Positions 50,598 through 61,294 of a DNA stretch of 64,000 nucleotides are shown one piece after another. A program made the translations under genes and the position numbers. Under the pieces are notes generated by a model. The model had not been told where the DNA came from, did no database searches, and saw nothing but the letters and a program-made list of their open reading frames with translations. Each line of letters opens with the position of its first letter. Position 1 is the first letter of the stretch. Origin of the DNA: Quercus robur (taxonomy: Eukaryota > Streptophyta > Magnoliopsida > Fagales > Fagaceae); contig NC_065535.1 in the NCBI RefSeq assembly GCF_932294415.1, positions 92,768,862 through 92,832,861 of the forward strand. Direction: 5' to 3'.

Positions 50598-52105
50598 ACA
50601 AAGCGGCTAACCAAAATGGCACTGTAGATGAACAGTGCTAAAACACTAAAGCAGTAATGAAATTGGCATCTCAATAATTGTGAAAATATTGTGAAATTTA
50701 TTGTGTCAGTATAACAATATATATAAAAGGAAAAAAAAGTACAAACGGAAGACTGGAAAAAAAAATGTAGTTACTGTAGCTACAGCGCCTCTTGGAACTG
50801 TAGCTACTGTTCAAAACTAAAAACTTAAAAAAATAAAAAAAGACAAAGTGGCACACCAAAATGACTCTGTAGATGAACAATGCAAAAACACTGAATGAAC
50901 ATTGCTAAAATACTGTAGCGGCATTGCGGCTTTTCACAAAATATTTATTTTTAGTTATGGTTGGTCACAATTTCATATTTTATTATTTTATTTTGACTTA
51001 TAAGAAATTGACATTTCAATAATTGTGAAATTTGTTGTGTCAGTATAATAGTATATATAAAAGAAAAAAAAAAAAAAAAAAAAAAGGACAAGTGCCTCAC
51101 GAAAATTTCACTATAGATGAACAATGATTTAACACTGAATGCACAATATTAAATCACTGTAGTGGCATTGTTGCTTTTTGAAAATATTGTGAAATTTGTT
51201 GTGTCAGTATAACAGTATATATAAAAGAAAAAAAAAAAAACAAACGAAAGACTGAAAAATAAATAAATAAATAAAAGACAAGTGCCTCACGAAAATTTCA
51301 CTGTAGTTGAACAGTGATTTAACACTGAATGCACAGTGTTAAATCACTGTAGCGACATTGCCGCTTTTTATATATAAGATAATAAATGAAGGAAAATATT
51401 AAAGTTGCTATCAATTTTATTATAAAAGGCTTGCAAAGTGACATGACAATTAGTGTGATTAGTGCTACTGCAACAAGCCAACAACTAATAAATAAAAAGT
51501 AATGTTAGAGATATAAATTTTTTTATAAAAACTTTTACAAATTATTGATGTGATAAGTGGTTATTAATAAATGAAAAAGTAATGTTAATGGTGGCCCAGA
51601 TAAAAACTAATAAAAAACTGGCCACATTAACAGTTTATAAAAATGTTGTAAAATAGTTTGTACCTGTAACATTACTCAAACTATTTTTATATGATTGGTA
51701 ATATATTAATTTGTAAGATGTATGTAGTAAAATTTGTTAAATCTTAAGCATTGCTTATAAATGAATATTTGAATTAATTTTTTATGATTAATTACGTGTA
51801 AAACTTATGTCATAATATATATAGAAAATTAGAGTAGAGTCATTGGTCCTATAATACAATATTTACAAGTGAGATATAGATTTGTTATGGATAGACATAT
51901 TGCACTAACCTCCAAGAACATAACCGACTTTGGAAGAATCTGCATAGTGGGGAAGAGCAAAGCCGCGAGGCTGCAGAACAAGCTTACCAGCACCAACCTT
52001 GTCCTCACCAAGTATCGGAAATTCAGAACTTGACCAACTATAGTATGCTCCACCTTCTCCCTCGAAAACCTTTTGTGCAATCTTGGGTGTCAAGTCAAAC
52101 TCCAT
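44181..52105 (-). CDS. cupin copy C: 11S-globulin-like bicupin protein, 358 aa, intact
   Basis: Exons 52105-51910, 45667-44941 and 44334-44181 have the same sizes (196, 727, 154 nt) and phases as copy B, with GT-AG borders and no stop before TAA at 44183-44181. The product differs from copy B by a small number of substitutions (for example KIAQ for KFAQ, ALPHYADSSKV for ALPHYAGSSKI, IPFNN at the end), consistent with a functional paralogue. Two cupin domains are as in copy B; no signal peptide. Intron 1 is 6242 bp because a SINE (45938-46116) and a 3375-bp Helitron (48005-51379) inserted after the B/C split; removing them gives about 2.7 kb, close to copy B. The putative TATA region upstream is altered and tandemly duplicated, so expression may differ from B. 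Start at 52105; the GTG-headed extension is ignored. Confidence 0.91.
45938..46116 (+). mobile_element. tRNA-derived SINE in intron 1 of copy C
   Basis: The head carries A-box TAGCTCAACTGGTA (45950-45963) and B-box GGTTCAATCC (45994-46003), followed by a body and an A tail (about 46089-46115). A perfect 10-bp duplication TATTCCATCC flanks it (45928-45937 and 46117-46126). Copy B has the empty site near 30880-30890 (inverted), which confirms the ends. Confidence 0.92.
46137..46216. repeat. 26-bp tandem duplication in intron 1 of copy C
   Basis: 'ttttggtattaatataataa' + 'tcat' appears twice in a row; copy B has a single version (about 30810-30845). Confidence 0.8.
48005..51379 (-). mobile_element. 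Helitron, non-autonomous, 3375 bp, in intron 1 of copy C
   Basis: Minus-strand reading starts TCTTATATATAAAAAGC (51379 inward) and ends with a 7-bp-stem hairpin CACGTGC-CTT-GCACGTG, nine bases, then CTAG (48008-48005). It sits exactly between A (48004) and T (51380) without target duplication; copy B shows the uninterrupted AT site near 28888. These are the defining features of plant Helitrons. The interior has no RepHel protein. It is made of degenerate repeats of 'attgtgaaaatattgtgaaa' + 'tttgttgtgtcagtataaca' spaced about 160-350 bp, alternating with 'actgtagctac' blocks and A runs. Confidence 0.93.
48900..51365. repeat. degenerate tandem array inside the Helitron
   Basis: About nine recurrences of the AATTGTGAAAATATTGTGAA...AACAATATATATA block (near 49063, 49330, 49611, 49874, 50085, 50417, 50677, 51021 and 51180) alternate with CACTGTAGCTAC-type short inverted motifs. 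Unit length is irregular. Confidence 0.8.
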
Positions 52106-52976
52106 CTTTTTCTTGCACTTCACTTAATTAGTACTACCATTTAAAAAAGAAAAGGAAAAAAAGAAGATGAAGAAGCATTTTGATTAGTGTAATGTTTAAG
52201 ACAAAGAAGATATTGCCTTCAATGAATCAATCAATACAAAATTGGGTTGAGAAGTTAAGATGCTGATCACATAAGTGCATTTACAGTCATTTGAAATTTG
52301 AACACAAAACATAAATGTGTTTCCGAGGGTGTTGGTTCAATAGATTTGATTCTTGATTTTGACGTTTTGAAAAAAATTAAAGGAAAAAAAAAAAAAAAAC
52401 TAAGTTCACTTGTTTGTATAAAAAACTTGTTTTTTTAGTTTCTGGAAATTTGTTAAATTGTAGTTATTTTCCTAAACAAATGAGCCTTTAAAAAATTGAA
52501 CATAAGTAAATAAAACTTTAAAGAAAAAAAAAATTTAAAAGCTATTAACAAACATATAGATACGCTAACTTAAATAAAGAAAATAAGTAGCTATCAAGGC
52601 AAGCCAAGCAGCCATAAGATAAATTTAAGATACAGAGAAAACAAAGAGTTATGAACTTATGATGATTATCTACAAACATAATTTTCACATTATCTTCTTT
52701 TTTCTTTTTTTTTTTATTTGTTACTGTTAGAGCAAAATAAAGTACAGAAGTCAGATGTTTAACAAACATAATTTTATTCATAAAAAAATATTAAAAAAAA
52801 AAATTCTCTGGCAGCAATGAAATTCGTGTACCTGTAAATTTATTTGAGGCTAGAATGAACACTAGCAAATAGCAATTTCCACTATATTGATAGAACTAAG
52901 GAAATGTGAACTTTTCTTTTTTCTCTTTGGAAACAAACTTAAAAGGAAACTATATGATGAGAAAAATGAAGAGGTT

Positions 52977-53620
52977 GATCACTCCATTTAATTATAGGCA
53001 AGTTTGAAATTAATCGAAGGTGGTCTTTGGTTTGAGTATAAACACTCGCTCTTTTGTTGGAAGTACAGATGTCATCTGTACTATGTTTCGCCGACTTGTA
53101 GTTGTAGATCAATTTTACTATGTCCTTCTCATTGCCAAATCCTTTTTGTTGAAAAAAACCTCTTTTCTGTCGACCAAGGACGGAACTAGAGCTTTGAGTC
53201 AAGAAAGGTGATTTTACTGTTAGTTATGCGTAGTAGTTTCAGCCTTTAACTCTACTATTACTTAGTTGCTGATTTTTTTTTTTTTTTTTTTTTTTTTGTC
53301 GATAAGATCACTCCATTTAATTATAGGCAAGTTTGAAATTAATCGAAGGTGGTCTTTGGTTTGAGTATAAACACTCGCTCTTTTGTTGGAAGTACAGATG
53401 TCATTCATTCCATGGCTGTTTACTCTTCACGTGGACTTTGGTTTTTGTTTGATAAACACGTATAGAGTATATACGTGTACTATGTTTCGCCGACTTGTAG
53501 TTGTAGATCAATTTTACTATGTCCTTCTCATTGCCAAATCCTTTTTGTTGAAAAAAACCTCTTTTCTGTCTACCAAGTACGGAACTAGAGCTTTGAGTCA
53601 AGAAAGGTGATTTTACTATT
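52977..53620 (-). repeat. tandem duplication of the copy C promoter region
   Basis: The block from 'cactccatttaattatagg' to 'gagtcaagaaaggtgatttt' is present at 52979-53214 and again at 53309-53613. The inner copy lacks about 75 bp present in the outer one ('ccatggctgtttactcttca' to 'gtatatacgtgta'). The block includes the CTATAATTAAATGG TATA-like site, so two promoter candidates lie head-to-tail. Copy B has one copy only (about 27130-27345). Confidence 0.85.
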
Positions 53621-53657
53621 AATTGTGTATAGCACTTTCAGCCTTTAACTCTACTAG

Positions 53658-53693
<36 letters not shown>

Positions 53694-54067
53694 CAATAAG
53701 AACAAAATTATTTTTGTTTAAAATTTTTTAAATGACAGGTTGTTTATTTTAAATAAAGTTGGTTAATTGAGCTTAATTAATTTTTTTTTTTAAGTTTTAC
53801 TATTAGTAATTTTTGTTGATGAGCTATTTTTTTTTTTGGAGCTTGTATATTTTGTTTTAGATTTTAGATCTATAAATTTTTTTTATAGTCACTAAAATAA
53901 GGAAAATACTGGCACTACAAACTTTTTTATAAATTATTGATGTAATAAGTGATTACTAGTAAGTAAAAGAATGATATGAGTGGTGGGTTCATATGCAAAC
54001 CAATAAGAATTTGCTACCAAAATACAGTTTGTAAAAATATTATAAAAAAGTTTGTGAGTATAACATT

Positions 54068-54827
54068 TGTGGGGTCCAATAATTTATGGGTTCGGCCCAC
54101 ACGCTTATAGGAAGCCCACCGGTCTTAAACTGAAGGAGGCCAGGGCCCAAGCTCGAAACTAGGAAACATAAAAATAGCCCGAAGAAGACATAGCCGAGGA
54201 CGGTTTCGTCCTCGGCAGGCCCAAAATCTCAAGGATAGGAATGAAACACGAGTACGCTAGAAGGATCAGAAAATATCCTGGGGAAGTTGTCTTTAATACC
54301 CTTCCCTGACATGACACTGCCCCTAACAGAGCCGGGATCTTAGGCTTTATGGATCATCTACAGTAATTTTGGAATTAAATTGATGTGACAGATATCTGTC
54401 CTGGAAAGATCGACCCTACACGTGGACGGGGAACAACAAACGTAGGCTAGTATAAAAGGAAAGATAAACTAATAAGGAAGGGGGTCTCCCATTTAGCTTC
54501 TAAAAAAAGACTTGATGAAAGAGAATGTCTGGAGAATATATGCCAGATCCCACCTAAAAACCCGCCGACGGGTAACCGAGGACAACACCATCGCTCCTCG
54601 GACATGATCCGAGGAGCCAAATCCTCCTAGACGCAAGATTGATGGGCCTAACATCCAGCCCAAAGCATCATCTCATGGTGGTTCACCTAAAGTCCGGCTC
54701 GAGATGTCCCCCCCTATGATCCAACGCTGGCCTTTTAATCCCACTCTCTACAAATATTATTGTGAGGGACTTTCCGTGTGCGAGCCCAACATCGTTGTTG
54801 GGCCGTTAAAGATTTTGTGTCCTTACA
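54068..54827 (+). mobile_element. solo LTR, 760 bp
   Basis: Starts TGTGGGGTCCAATAATT, ends TTGTGTCCTTACA, and is flanked by a perfect 5-bp duplication ACATT (54063-54067 and 54828-54832). It carries a TATA box (CTAGTATAAAAGG, about 54448) and GC-rich 'ccgaggac' blocks unlike the neighbouring AT-rich host DNA. There is no internal region. Confidence 0.92.
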
Positions 54828-54921
54828 ACATTATTCTTAAAAGAATTAATAATATTATTTAAAAGAAAAAATGTAATTTTATAGAACAAAATTGCCCAAA
54901 ATTAATATACATATATATATA

Positions 54922-55230
54922 GGGTCTGTTTGGATATAGCTGAAAACTGAAAACTGAAAAACACTGTAGCAAAATAATTTTTAAATATGTGAATAGTACC
55001 GTAGGACCCATTTTTAATGAAAAAGTTGCTGAAAAGTGAAATTTGTGAGTCCGTGAACAGTACACGATGTGCACTGATTGGCTGAAAAAAGTTAGAAAAG
55101 TCAAACTTTGCGGCTATTGTTCATTGAACAGTACATGAATAGTAGCTGTAAGTCTCAAAAACGCGTGAAAAAAAAAGGGGAAAAATGCAGACACAGACGC
55201 GCTGGAAATCAGCCCAATCCAAACGTACTC
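54922..55230. mobile_element. hAT-like MITE
   Basis: Begins GGGTCTGTTTGGATATAGC and ends CCAATCCAAACGTACTC. The interior 'ctgaaaactgaaaa', 'actgtagc' and 'gaatagtac' blocks are shared with the other members noted at 993 and 56350. Confidence 0.65.
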
Positions 55231-55565
55231 ATAATAATATTTTTTAAAAAAAAATTAGGGGTGCCATTGCCCCTAGTCCAAAGCTAGCTACGTCCCCGCT
55301 GTTAACAAAAATGATGTTGAATCTTTAGATTTAGAAAATGTATACATAAGAAACCATCAAGGCCTGTCCTTACTCTCATCTTTCTTGTGAATTTTACCCT
55401 GTCCTTTTCATGGTTTGAATTAAATAGATTTATTTCATGGTTTTCTTATGAATTCTAATTCCTAAGCCTATCCTTTTCATGGTTGGAATCGAATAGATTT
55501 ATTTCATTGTTTGAGTTAAATATGAAAAATTCTAGTAGTTAAAAAAATGAACAAAATTTTTATAA

Positions 55566-56656
55566 TGGTTAGGTTATAAAAGTTTAGAATAATTGGTAAA
55601 CCATGAGCACAAACTTCTCTAGATATAAATCTTAGAGTCTATAAGGTATATTAAACAATACTCAATGTGTAGCAAGTCAGACACAAGAATAAGGAAGCTG
55701 AAGGTTCAAGAATTCGAAACATGCCAGGTTCGACCGATCAAGAACAAGGCTCAACCCATCGAGAATAGGGCTCGACCGATCGAGACACGAGTCTGCAGAA
55801 TTTTAATTAAGTCCAACAGCCATTAAACTCATTACGTGATTAGTGTTTCAAATCTAATTCTCTTAGTATTTAAAGGAAACTATACGGCACGTTTTGAAGA
55901 AACTTTGGAAGTGCTCTTTTGAGATCTAAATGGTACTATGCTTTCTCCTTTCAAAGTTACTATCGGAATTCCATCTACGCATTATTAGAACCGGTAAATC
56001 TGAAGTTGCTGCAATAAGATCATACATAGTTGATCATTTAAAGCTTGGAGTGGGATCTTAGAGTCACAAAAGTGGGTGTTTGTGTGCGACAAATTCAGAT
56101 AGAAGAGTCCGTAAATTTAGAGCTGCACGTTGTCGTGTGAGTAAGTACTACAAGAGGTAGCTTTAGATTTATAGATTAGATTTATTGTAAAACTTCCATT
56201 CTATCATAGTGAATTTGTTACCTTGAAGATAATTTAGGTTAAATTTTTCCTAGGTTTTTTACCTTGAAACTGGACTATTTCATTAGTTTTCCTGGGTCTT
56301 CATATTGCTTGTCTTCTTTACTTTTCTGCACTAAAGATTTGTTTCGATATTGCTTATTGCTGAAAACTGAAAATACTATAACAAAATTATTTTCAAATGT
56401 GGGAATAGTGCTATGGGACCCAGTTTTAAAGAAAACTTTGTTGAAATCCGTACTTGCGGGTCCCATGAATAGTGCACGAGACCCACAGAAAAAACGCAGA
56501 CGCGCATGTTTTTTCCTTTTCAGTGCAATCCAAACCTAACCTAAGTGATATGATTGTATGTGTTTAACCTAAATCTAAATAATAAACTTAAGTATCAATT
56601 TGGTTAATAAATTAGGTTAAATAATCTGAGTGTACAGGGGTCTAAACAAACTAACA
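55566..56656 (+). mobile_element. solo LTR of the TGTTAGGTT family, with nested MITE
   Basis: Starts [T]GGTTAGGTTATAAAAG, ends GGGGTCTAAACAAACTAACA, with the ATAAT duplication at 55562-55566 and 56657-56661 (the first base overlaps). Copy B has the uninterrupted site (about 26820). Blocks such as 'caaacttctctagatataaa' and 'gcagaattttaattaag' match the LTR at 18455. A hAT-like MITE (about 56350-56545) has inserted into its U5 part. Confidence 0.85.
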
Positions 56657-57139
56657 ATAATATAATTGTTTTAAGTTGTAGTGGACCCATGTATGTATAC
56701 TTTTTTTTTTTTAATTTTATTTTGACATATGATGGGCTAATAGCTTAGCTTGTTGTGATATTTATATAGAAGAACTAAATTTAAAGTTATATCTACAATT
56801 ATGTTATTTAAAATTTTAAATGATATGACATGCTATACACTATAAATCTATATATATATTTATAAAAAAAAAAAAAAAATTATTTACCATATTAGAAGTT
56901 ATTTTGATTTGATTAGGGAAATTAAACATTTCAGTTTTGATAATATTGGTGTACCATTTAGAGTTTATCGTTAATTTTATATATTAAATATATAGACAAA
57001 TAGTATAGATATTTATTTATTTACTTATATGCTCATGAGTTAAAATTTTATATAAATTATTAAAAAAATATTTAAAATCATAAGTTCAGATCTCATTTAA
57101 TATGTTATGGAACTAACTAAAATGTCAATTTATTATTAA

Positions 57140-57777
57140 TGTAGGGTCACGTTTTTCTGGCCAAGCCCAAGATGCATGGGACCTTAGACCAGTGAGTCCG
57201 GTACAATAAATTTGTAGAGAGTAGGCCAAAGAACTAGGCTTTAGTGTATGGACAATGGTCATCACGGTGTTCTTCAAGGACCGAGTTTTCCAGAGAGAAT
57301 TGGTCATCGGCACGATCCGAGGAGCTTTTTCTGGTACCTCTAGTGTGTTGGGGGGGGGGGGGTCTCCGACCCGCCCATTCTGTCTCTCTTTATTCCCTTT
57401 TTATAGTAGTTTCCTTCTTCCTGAATGGGGTCCCTGGGGTAGGTGCTTATCCCATCAGCCCTTCCTTCCAGTTATTGGGAGTGGTTGTAAGGACAAAGAA
57501 GTATGGTCGTGTCAGGCACAAGGCACTAAATGCAATAATGACAGCCTTTCCCTTAGACACTTCCATTTTCTACGTTGTCCTTTTCTACTTTAGTGCTTTT
57601 CCTGCTCTGTGGAACGATATGGAGTGTTACTACTGATGGTAGGTTGCCTCTCTCATCCTCGGCTATATCCATACCGAGGAGGATTTTCCCCATGGCCGAG
57701 GAGGGATTTTTCCTTAGGCTAGGCCCCTGGCCCAGTGTAGACATCGATGTGGGCCTATTGGTCTTTTACCCCCCACA
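57140..57777 (-). repeat. 3' LTR (minus-strand element)
   Basis: On the + strand it runs from TGTAGGGTCACG to TTACCCCCCACA; a G run (about 57350-57361) is expanded relative to the other LTR. Confidence 0.92.
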
Positions 57778-58499
57778 ATAGCCCCTCAAAATCCTACTGT
57801 CCAGCTTCTCGGACGGAGAGGAGGGTTTTTGTGACGTCGGGCCTCTGTCACGGCTTGCCAAGTCTTGCCCTCTATTAATGCCAGAGCCTCTTCGTTTGCC
57901 TAAGGCGCGTTCCTGGCTGTGAGACATTCTTTTAGTCTATCCAAGTCGCGTCCCTGTCGTTTAGGTACATGAGGCGCGCTTTAATAAGGGTCTCTTCACG
58001 AGGCGACATAAATCCAACGGCTGAAGACTACTTTGGAAATTGAGCGAGATTTATTTCGCTTATAATTCCTTCTTGAAGATGTGGGTGAATTGATTGCCAC
58101 CAGGTTTCCCTCCTATATAAGACGCACGATGGGAGGTCACTCCCCTTTATTTGCAGACCCTTGAGTTTTTCGGGTTCCTAACTTTCCAAAGGTTCCCAAA
58201 GTCTCCATTATGAGTGTGACTGAGATTTAGGGAGTGAAATGGTCATGGTTTGGGTGAGGGTAAAGGAACCAGACCCTCTTCAGAAGCCTTGGGTATCTCC
58301 GAGATTCAGAATGGCCCAGTCAGGGTAAGGGAGGCAAAGGTTGAAAATATTTCTCCCCCTCGACTGGACAAGAAAGGAGTCTCTCTTCCTTCAACCAAAA
58401 TCCGAAGTAGGTGTAGGTCGCATCAGATTTTTGGTGCGACAGCATTGGGATTTTCATCCGACGCTGTGTGCCACGCATGTGAGGGTTTGGGCTTCCCAT

Positions 58500-58735
58500 T
58501 TCCAGTACCATCCATACTTGCTCGATTGCTGCTAGAGCAAGTATGGAGATTTTGGCGTCCCTGCTTCTTCTTCTCTTCCATCGTCGGTGCCATCCAGACT
58601 TGCTTGGTTGCTGCTAGATCAAGGTCGTGGATTGGGCGCCTCCACTTCTTCTTCTCTTCCATCGCCAGTGCCATCCGTACTTGCGCTATTGCTGTTGGAG
58701 CTAGATTGAGGATTCGTCGTTCCCATGTGCCCCTT
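58500..58735. repeat. imperfect repeat, about 95 bp unit, in the LTR element interior
   Basis: 'cttcttctcttccatcg' plus 'gtgccatccagacttgc' plus 'attgctgctag' recurs two to three times. A 168-codon plus-strand frame over it is an antisense by-product and not called as a gene. Confidence 0.6.
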
Positions 58736-59224
58736 TTTTTTATAGTTAGCTTCTGATATAAGCTTGTCTAAGCCCTTTTATGTACAATGTACTATTTCTT
58801 TATCTAATAAAAGATGATTTTATCTCATTTTACATATCCTTCATTTTCTGCAATAATTATTTTGTGAATGGATGTGCTGGTGTCTTTTCTTCCGAACGGT
58901 ACTTAAAACCGATGCCATTGCCAATAAAGAGTTATCATTTTGAACTTATCAAAACTGACGGGCACAACAATACCGACTTTAAGTAGGTTAACTATATAGG
59001 ACTAACCGGGATAATAGTCGCATGTTCTGTACTACGAACGGGGTGGCCGCCCGAGGACGTGTAACCTAAAATAAACTGTCCGAGGGGGTTGCCGGGTACT
59101 AGGGTTCTTTTCCACGTTTCCGACGATATTCACTGCTTTAACTCGCTTTAGGCGTCTGGTCTGAGGATCGGGGCATGACTGTACCTAGTCTAAACACTTA
59201 GAAAGATACCATTGTGTGTTAGTT

Positions 59225-59898
59225 TCCATAAAGCCAAAGGTCCGAAAGCCACACAGGACCTTTATTCCACCTAGGACTTAGGCCTTTCTTGAAGTAGCTA
59301 GTTTCCTGTAGGTTTGAGTCCGAGGACCATGCAAGGCCTTGGTTCTGTCTAGCACTTAGGCTTTTGGAGTGACTAGTTTCCCCATAAGTTTGAGTCCGAG
59401 GACCATCCAAGACCTTGGTTCTATCTAGCACTTAAGCTTTTGGAGTGACTAGTCTCCCCATAGGTTTGAGCTCGAGGACCATGCAAGACCTTGGTTCTGT
59501 CTAGCACTTAAGTTTTTGGAGTGACTAGTTTCCCTATAGGTTTGAGTCCGAAGATCATGCAAGACCTTGGTTCTGTCTAGCACTTAGGCTTTTGGAGTGA
59601 CTAATTTCCCCATAGGTTTAAGTCCGAGAACCATGCAAGACCTTAGTTCTGTCTAGCACTTAGGCTTTTGGAGTGACTAGTTTTCCCATAGGTTTGAGTC
59701 CGAGGACCATGCAAGACCTTGGTTTTGTCTAGCACTTAGGCTTTTGGAGTGACTAGTTTTCCCATAGATTTGAGTTCGAGGATCATGCAAGACCTTGGTT
59801 CTGTCTAGCACTTAGGCTTTTGGAGTGACTAGTTTCCCCATAGGTTTGAGTCCGAGAACCATGCAAGACCTTGGTTTTGTCTAGCACTTAGGTTTTTG
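59225..59898. repeat. 76-bp tandem array, about 8-9 units
   Basis: The marker 'ggagtgactag' recurs at an exact 76-bp step (GAC at 59371, 59447, 59523, 59599, 59675, 59751 and 59827), with each unit holding 'tttgagtccgaggaccatgc' and 'ctgtctagcacttaggc'. The first unit is more diverged. Non-coding arrays of this kind occur between PBS and PPT in large non-autonomous plant LTR elements. Confidence 0.95.
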
Positions 59899-60233
59899 GT
59901 TTGGCCATCAGCTTCTTTCTCCAGAGGGGATTCAGCGGACTGGACTACTAGGCCCGCGAGAATTAGCCCCTTGTCAAGTGCACGAGGCACACATCTGACG
60001 TCAGAAGCCCCTAGGGCCACGCTTCGCTTAGCAACCTTTCTCGCTTAGTCAACGCTTCGAAGTGTGGACCTGAGTGGAAGCTGAGTTACGACAATGATGG
60101 TGTGTTTTAGGAAATAATGGGGAGGCTTTCGTGTAGCTTGTACCACCGCCACAACGGTCTTCCTGATGGACTCCTACTGGCAGGAGCTTGATCCCACCGT
60201 GATTAGCCGTTGCACTTGCTAATGCACAAGCTC

Positions 60234-60253
60234 TTCCCACAGACAGCGCCAAT
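60234..60253 (-). other. primer-binding site, Gypsy type
   Basis: Minus-strand ATTGGCGCTGTCTGTGGGAA directly after the LTR end CCTACA, as in many plant Gypsy elements (TGGCGCYGT...GGGAA). Confidence 0.8.
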
Positions 60254-60884
60254 TGTAGGGTCACGTTTTTCTAACCAAGCCCAAAATGCATGGGACCTTA
60301 GACCAATGAGCCCGATACAATGAATTTGTTGAGAATGGGCCAAAGAGTTAGACTTTAGTGTATGGACAACGGTCATCACGGTATTCTTCAAGGACTGAGT
60401 TTTCCAGAGAGAATTGGTCCTCGGCACAATCCGAGGAGCTTTTTCTGGTACCTTTGGTGTGTTGGGGGGGTCTCCGCCCCGCCCATTCTGTCTCTCTTTA
60501 TTCCCTTTTTATAGTAGTTTCCTTCTTCCTGAATGGGGTCCCTGGGATAGGTGCTTGTCCCATCAGCCCTTCCCTCCAGTTGTTGGGAGTAGTTGTAAAG
60601 ACAGAGAAGTATGGCCGTGTCAGGCACAAGGTACTGAATGCAATAATGACAGTCTTTCCCTTAGACACTTCCGTTTTCTCTGTTGTCTTTTCTGCTTAAG
60701 TGTTTTTCCTGCTCTGTGGAACGATATGGAGTGTTACTACCGATGGTAGGTTGCCTCTCTCATCCTCAGCTATATCCATACCGAGGAGGATTTTCCCTAT
60801 GACCGAGGAGGGATTTTTTCTTGGGCTGGGCCCCTGGTCCAGTGTAGACATCGACGTGGGCCTATTAGTCTTTTACCCCCCACA
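60254..60884 (-). repeat. 5' LTR (minus-strand element)
   Basis: Same ends as 57140-57777, with scattered substitutions. Confidence 0.92.
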
Positions 60885-61004
60885 ATTAATAATAGAAAAT
60901 TGATGTACTATTATAATAATAATAGCACAGAATGTATTTAATTATTTTTCCTAAATGTGTCTAAGATTATACCAATGAATAAAATGTCACAACAAGCTAA
61001 GCTA

Positions 61005-61072
61005 TTAGCCCACCATAAAAGAATAAAATGCAAACTGATCAGCTTGCATTTTATTCTTTTATGGTGGGCTAA
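61005..61072. repeat. perfect palindrome, 29-bp arms, 10-bp loop
   Basis: 61005-61033 and 61044-61072 are exact reverse complements (TTAGCCCACCATAAAAGAAT plus AAAATGCAA), separated by ACTGATCAGC. A further direct copy of 'ataaaagaataaaatgcaaa' stands at about 61122-61141. Confidence 0.95.
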
Positions 61073-61294
61073 TAAAGCAAAGCTGAACATCTTATCTTTA
61101 CAAAAAATAAAAACTTTTATCATAAAAGAATAAAATGCAAACTGAGACGTGTATTTGTAGAATTGTAGTGCTATAATGGTCTACTAGTATTCCTTTTTGG
61201 CAGATGTGGCCGTAGAAATATAGTACTAGTGTAGAGTATAATACTTTTAAAGAGTAGAGGAGTACTATTTGTAGGTAGAAATATAGTACTGGTA

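Larger units (their letters stand above)
57140..60884 (-). mobile_element. LTR retrotransposon, non-autonomous, 3745 bp, minus strand
   Basis: LTRs 57140-57777 (638 bp) and 60254-60884 (631 bp) are direct repeats with TG/CA ends, and a perfect 5-bp duplication ATTAA flanks the element (57135-57139 and 60885-60889). Orientation is minus: next to the right LTR the minus strand reads ATTGGCGCTGTCTGTGGGAA, a Gypsy-type primer-binding site, and next to the left LTR it reads TTTTGAGGGGCTATTG, a polypurine tract. On that strand the LTRs have a TATA box (CTACTATAAAAAGGG). The 2476-bp interior has no gag or pol. It holds a 76-bp tandem array and a separate GC-rich part. It lies in the 5' flank of cupin copy C; copy B shows the empty site near 26310. 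Confidence 0.93.

Noticed and set aside
48900..51365. CRISPR-like array
   Set aside because: The repeats are degenerate, AT-rich and irregularly spaced, and lie within a Helitron in a plant intron; there are no uniform spacers or cas genes.
57244..57636. Frames of 112-130 codons in the LTR (also 60358-60749)
   Set aside because: They occur in both LTR copies because the LTRs are repeats; LTRs of this type do not encode protein.
58250..58756. 168-codon plus-strand frame
   Set aside because: It lies inside the minus-strand LTR element over an internal repeat, has no recognised domain and no promoter or splice logic.
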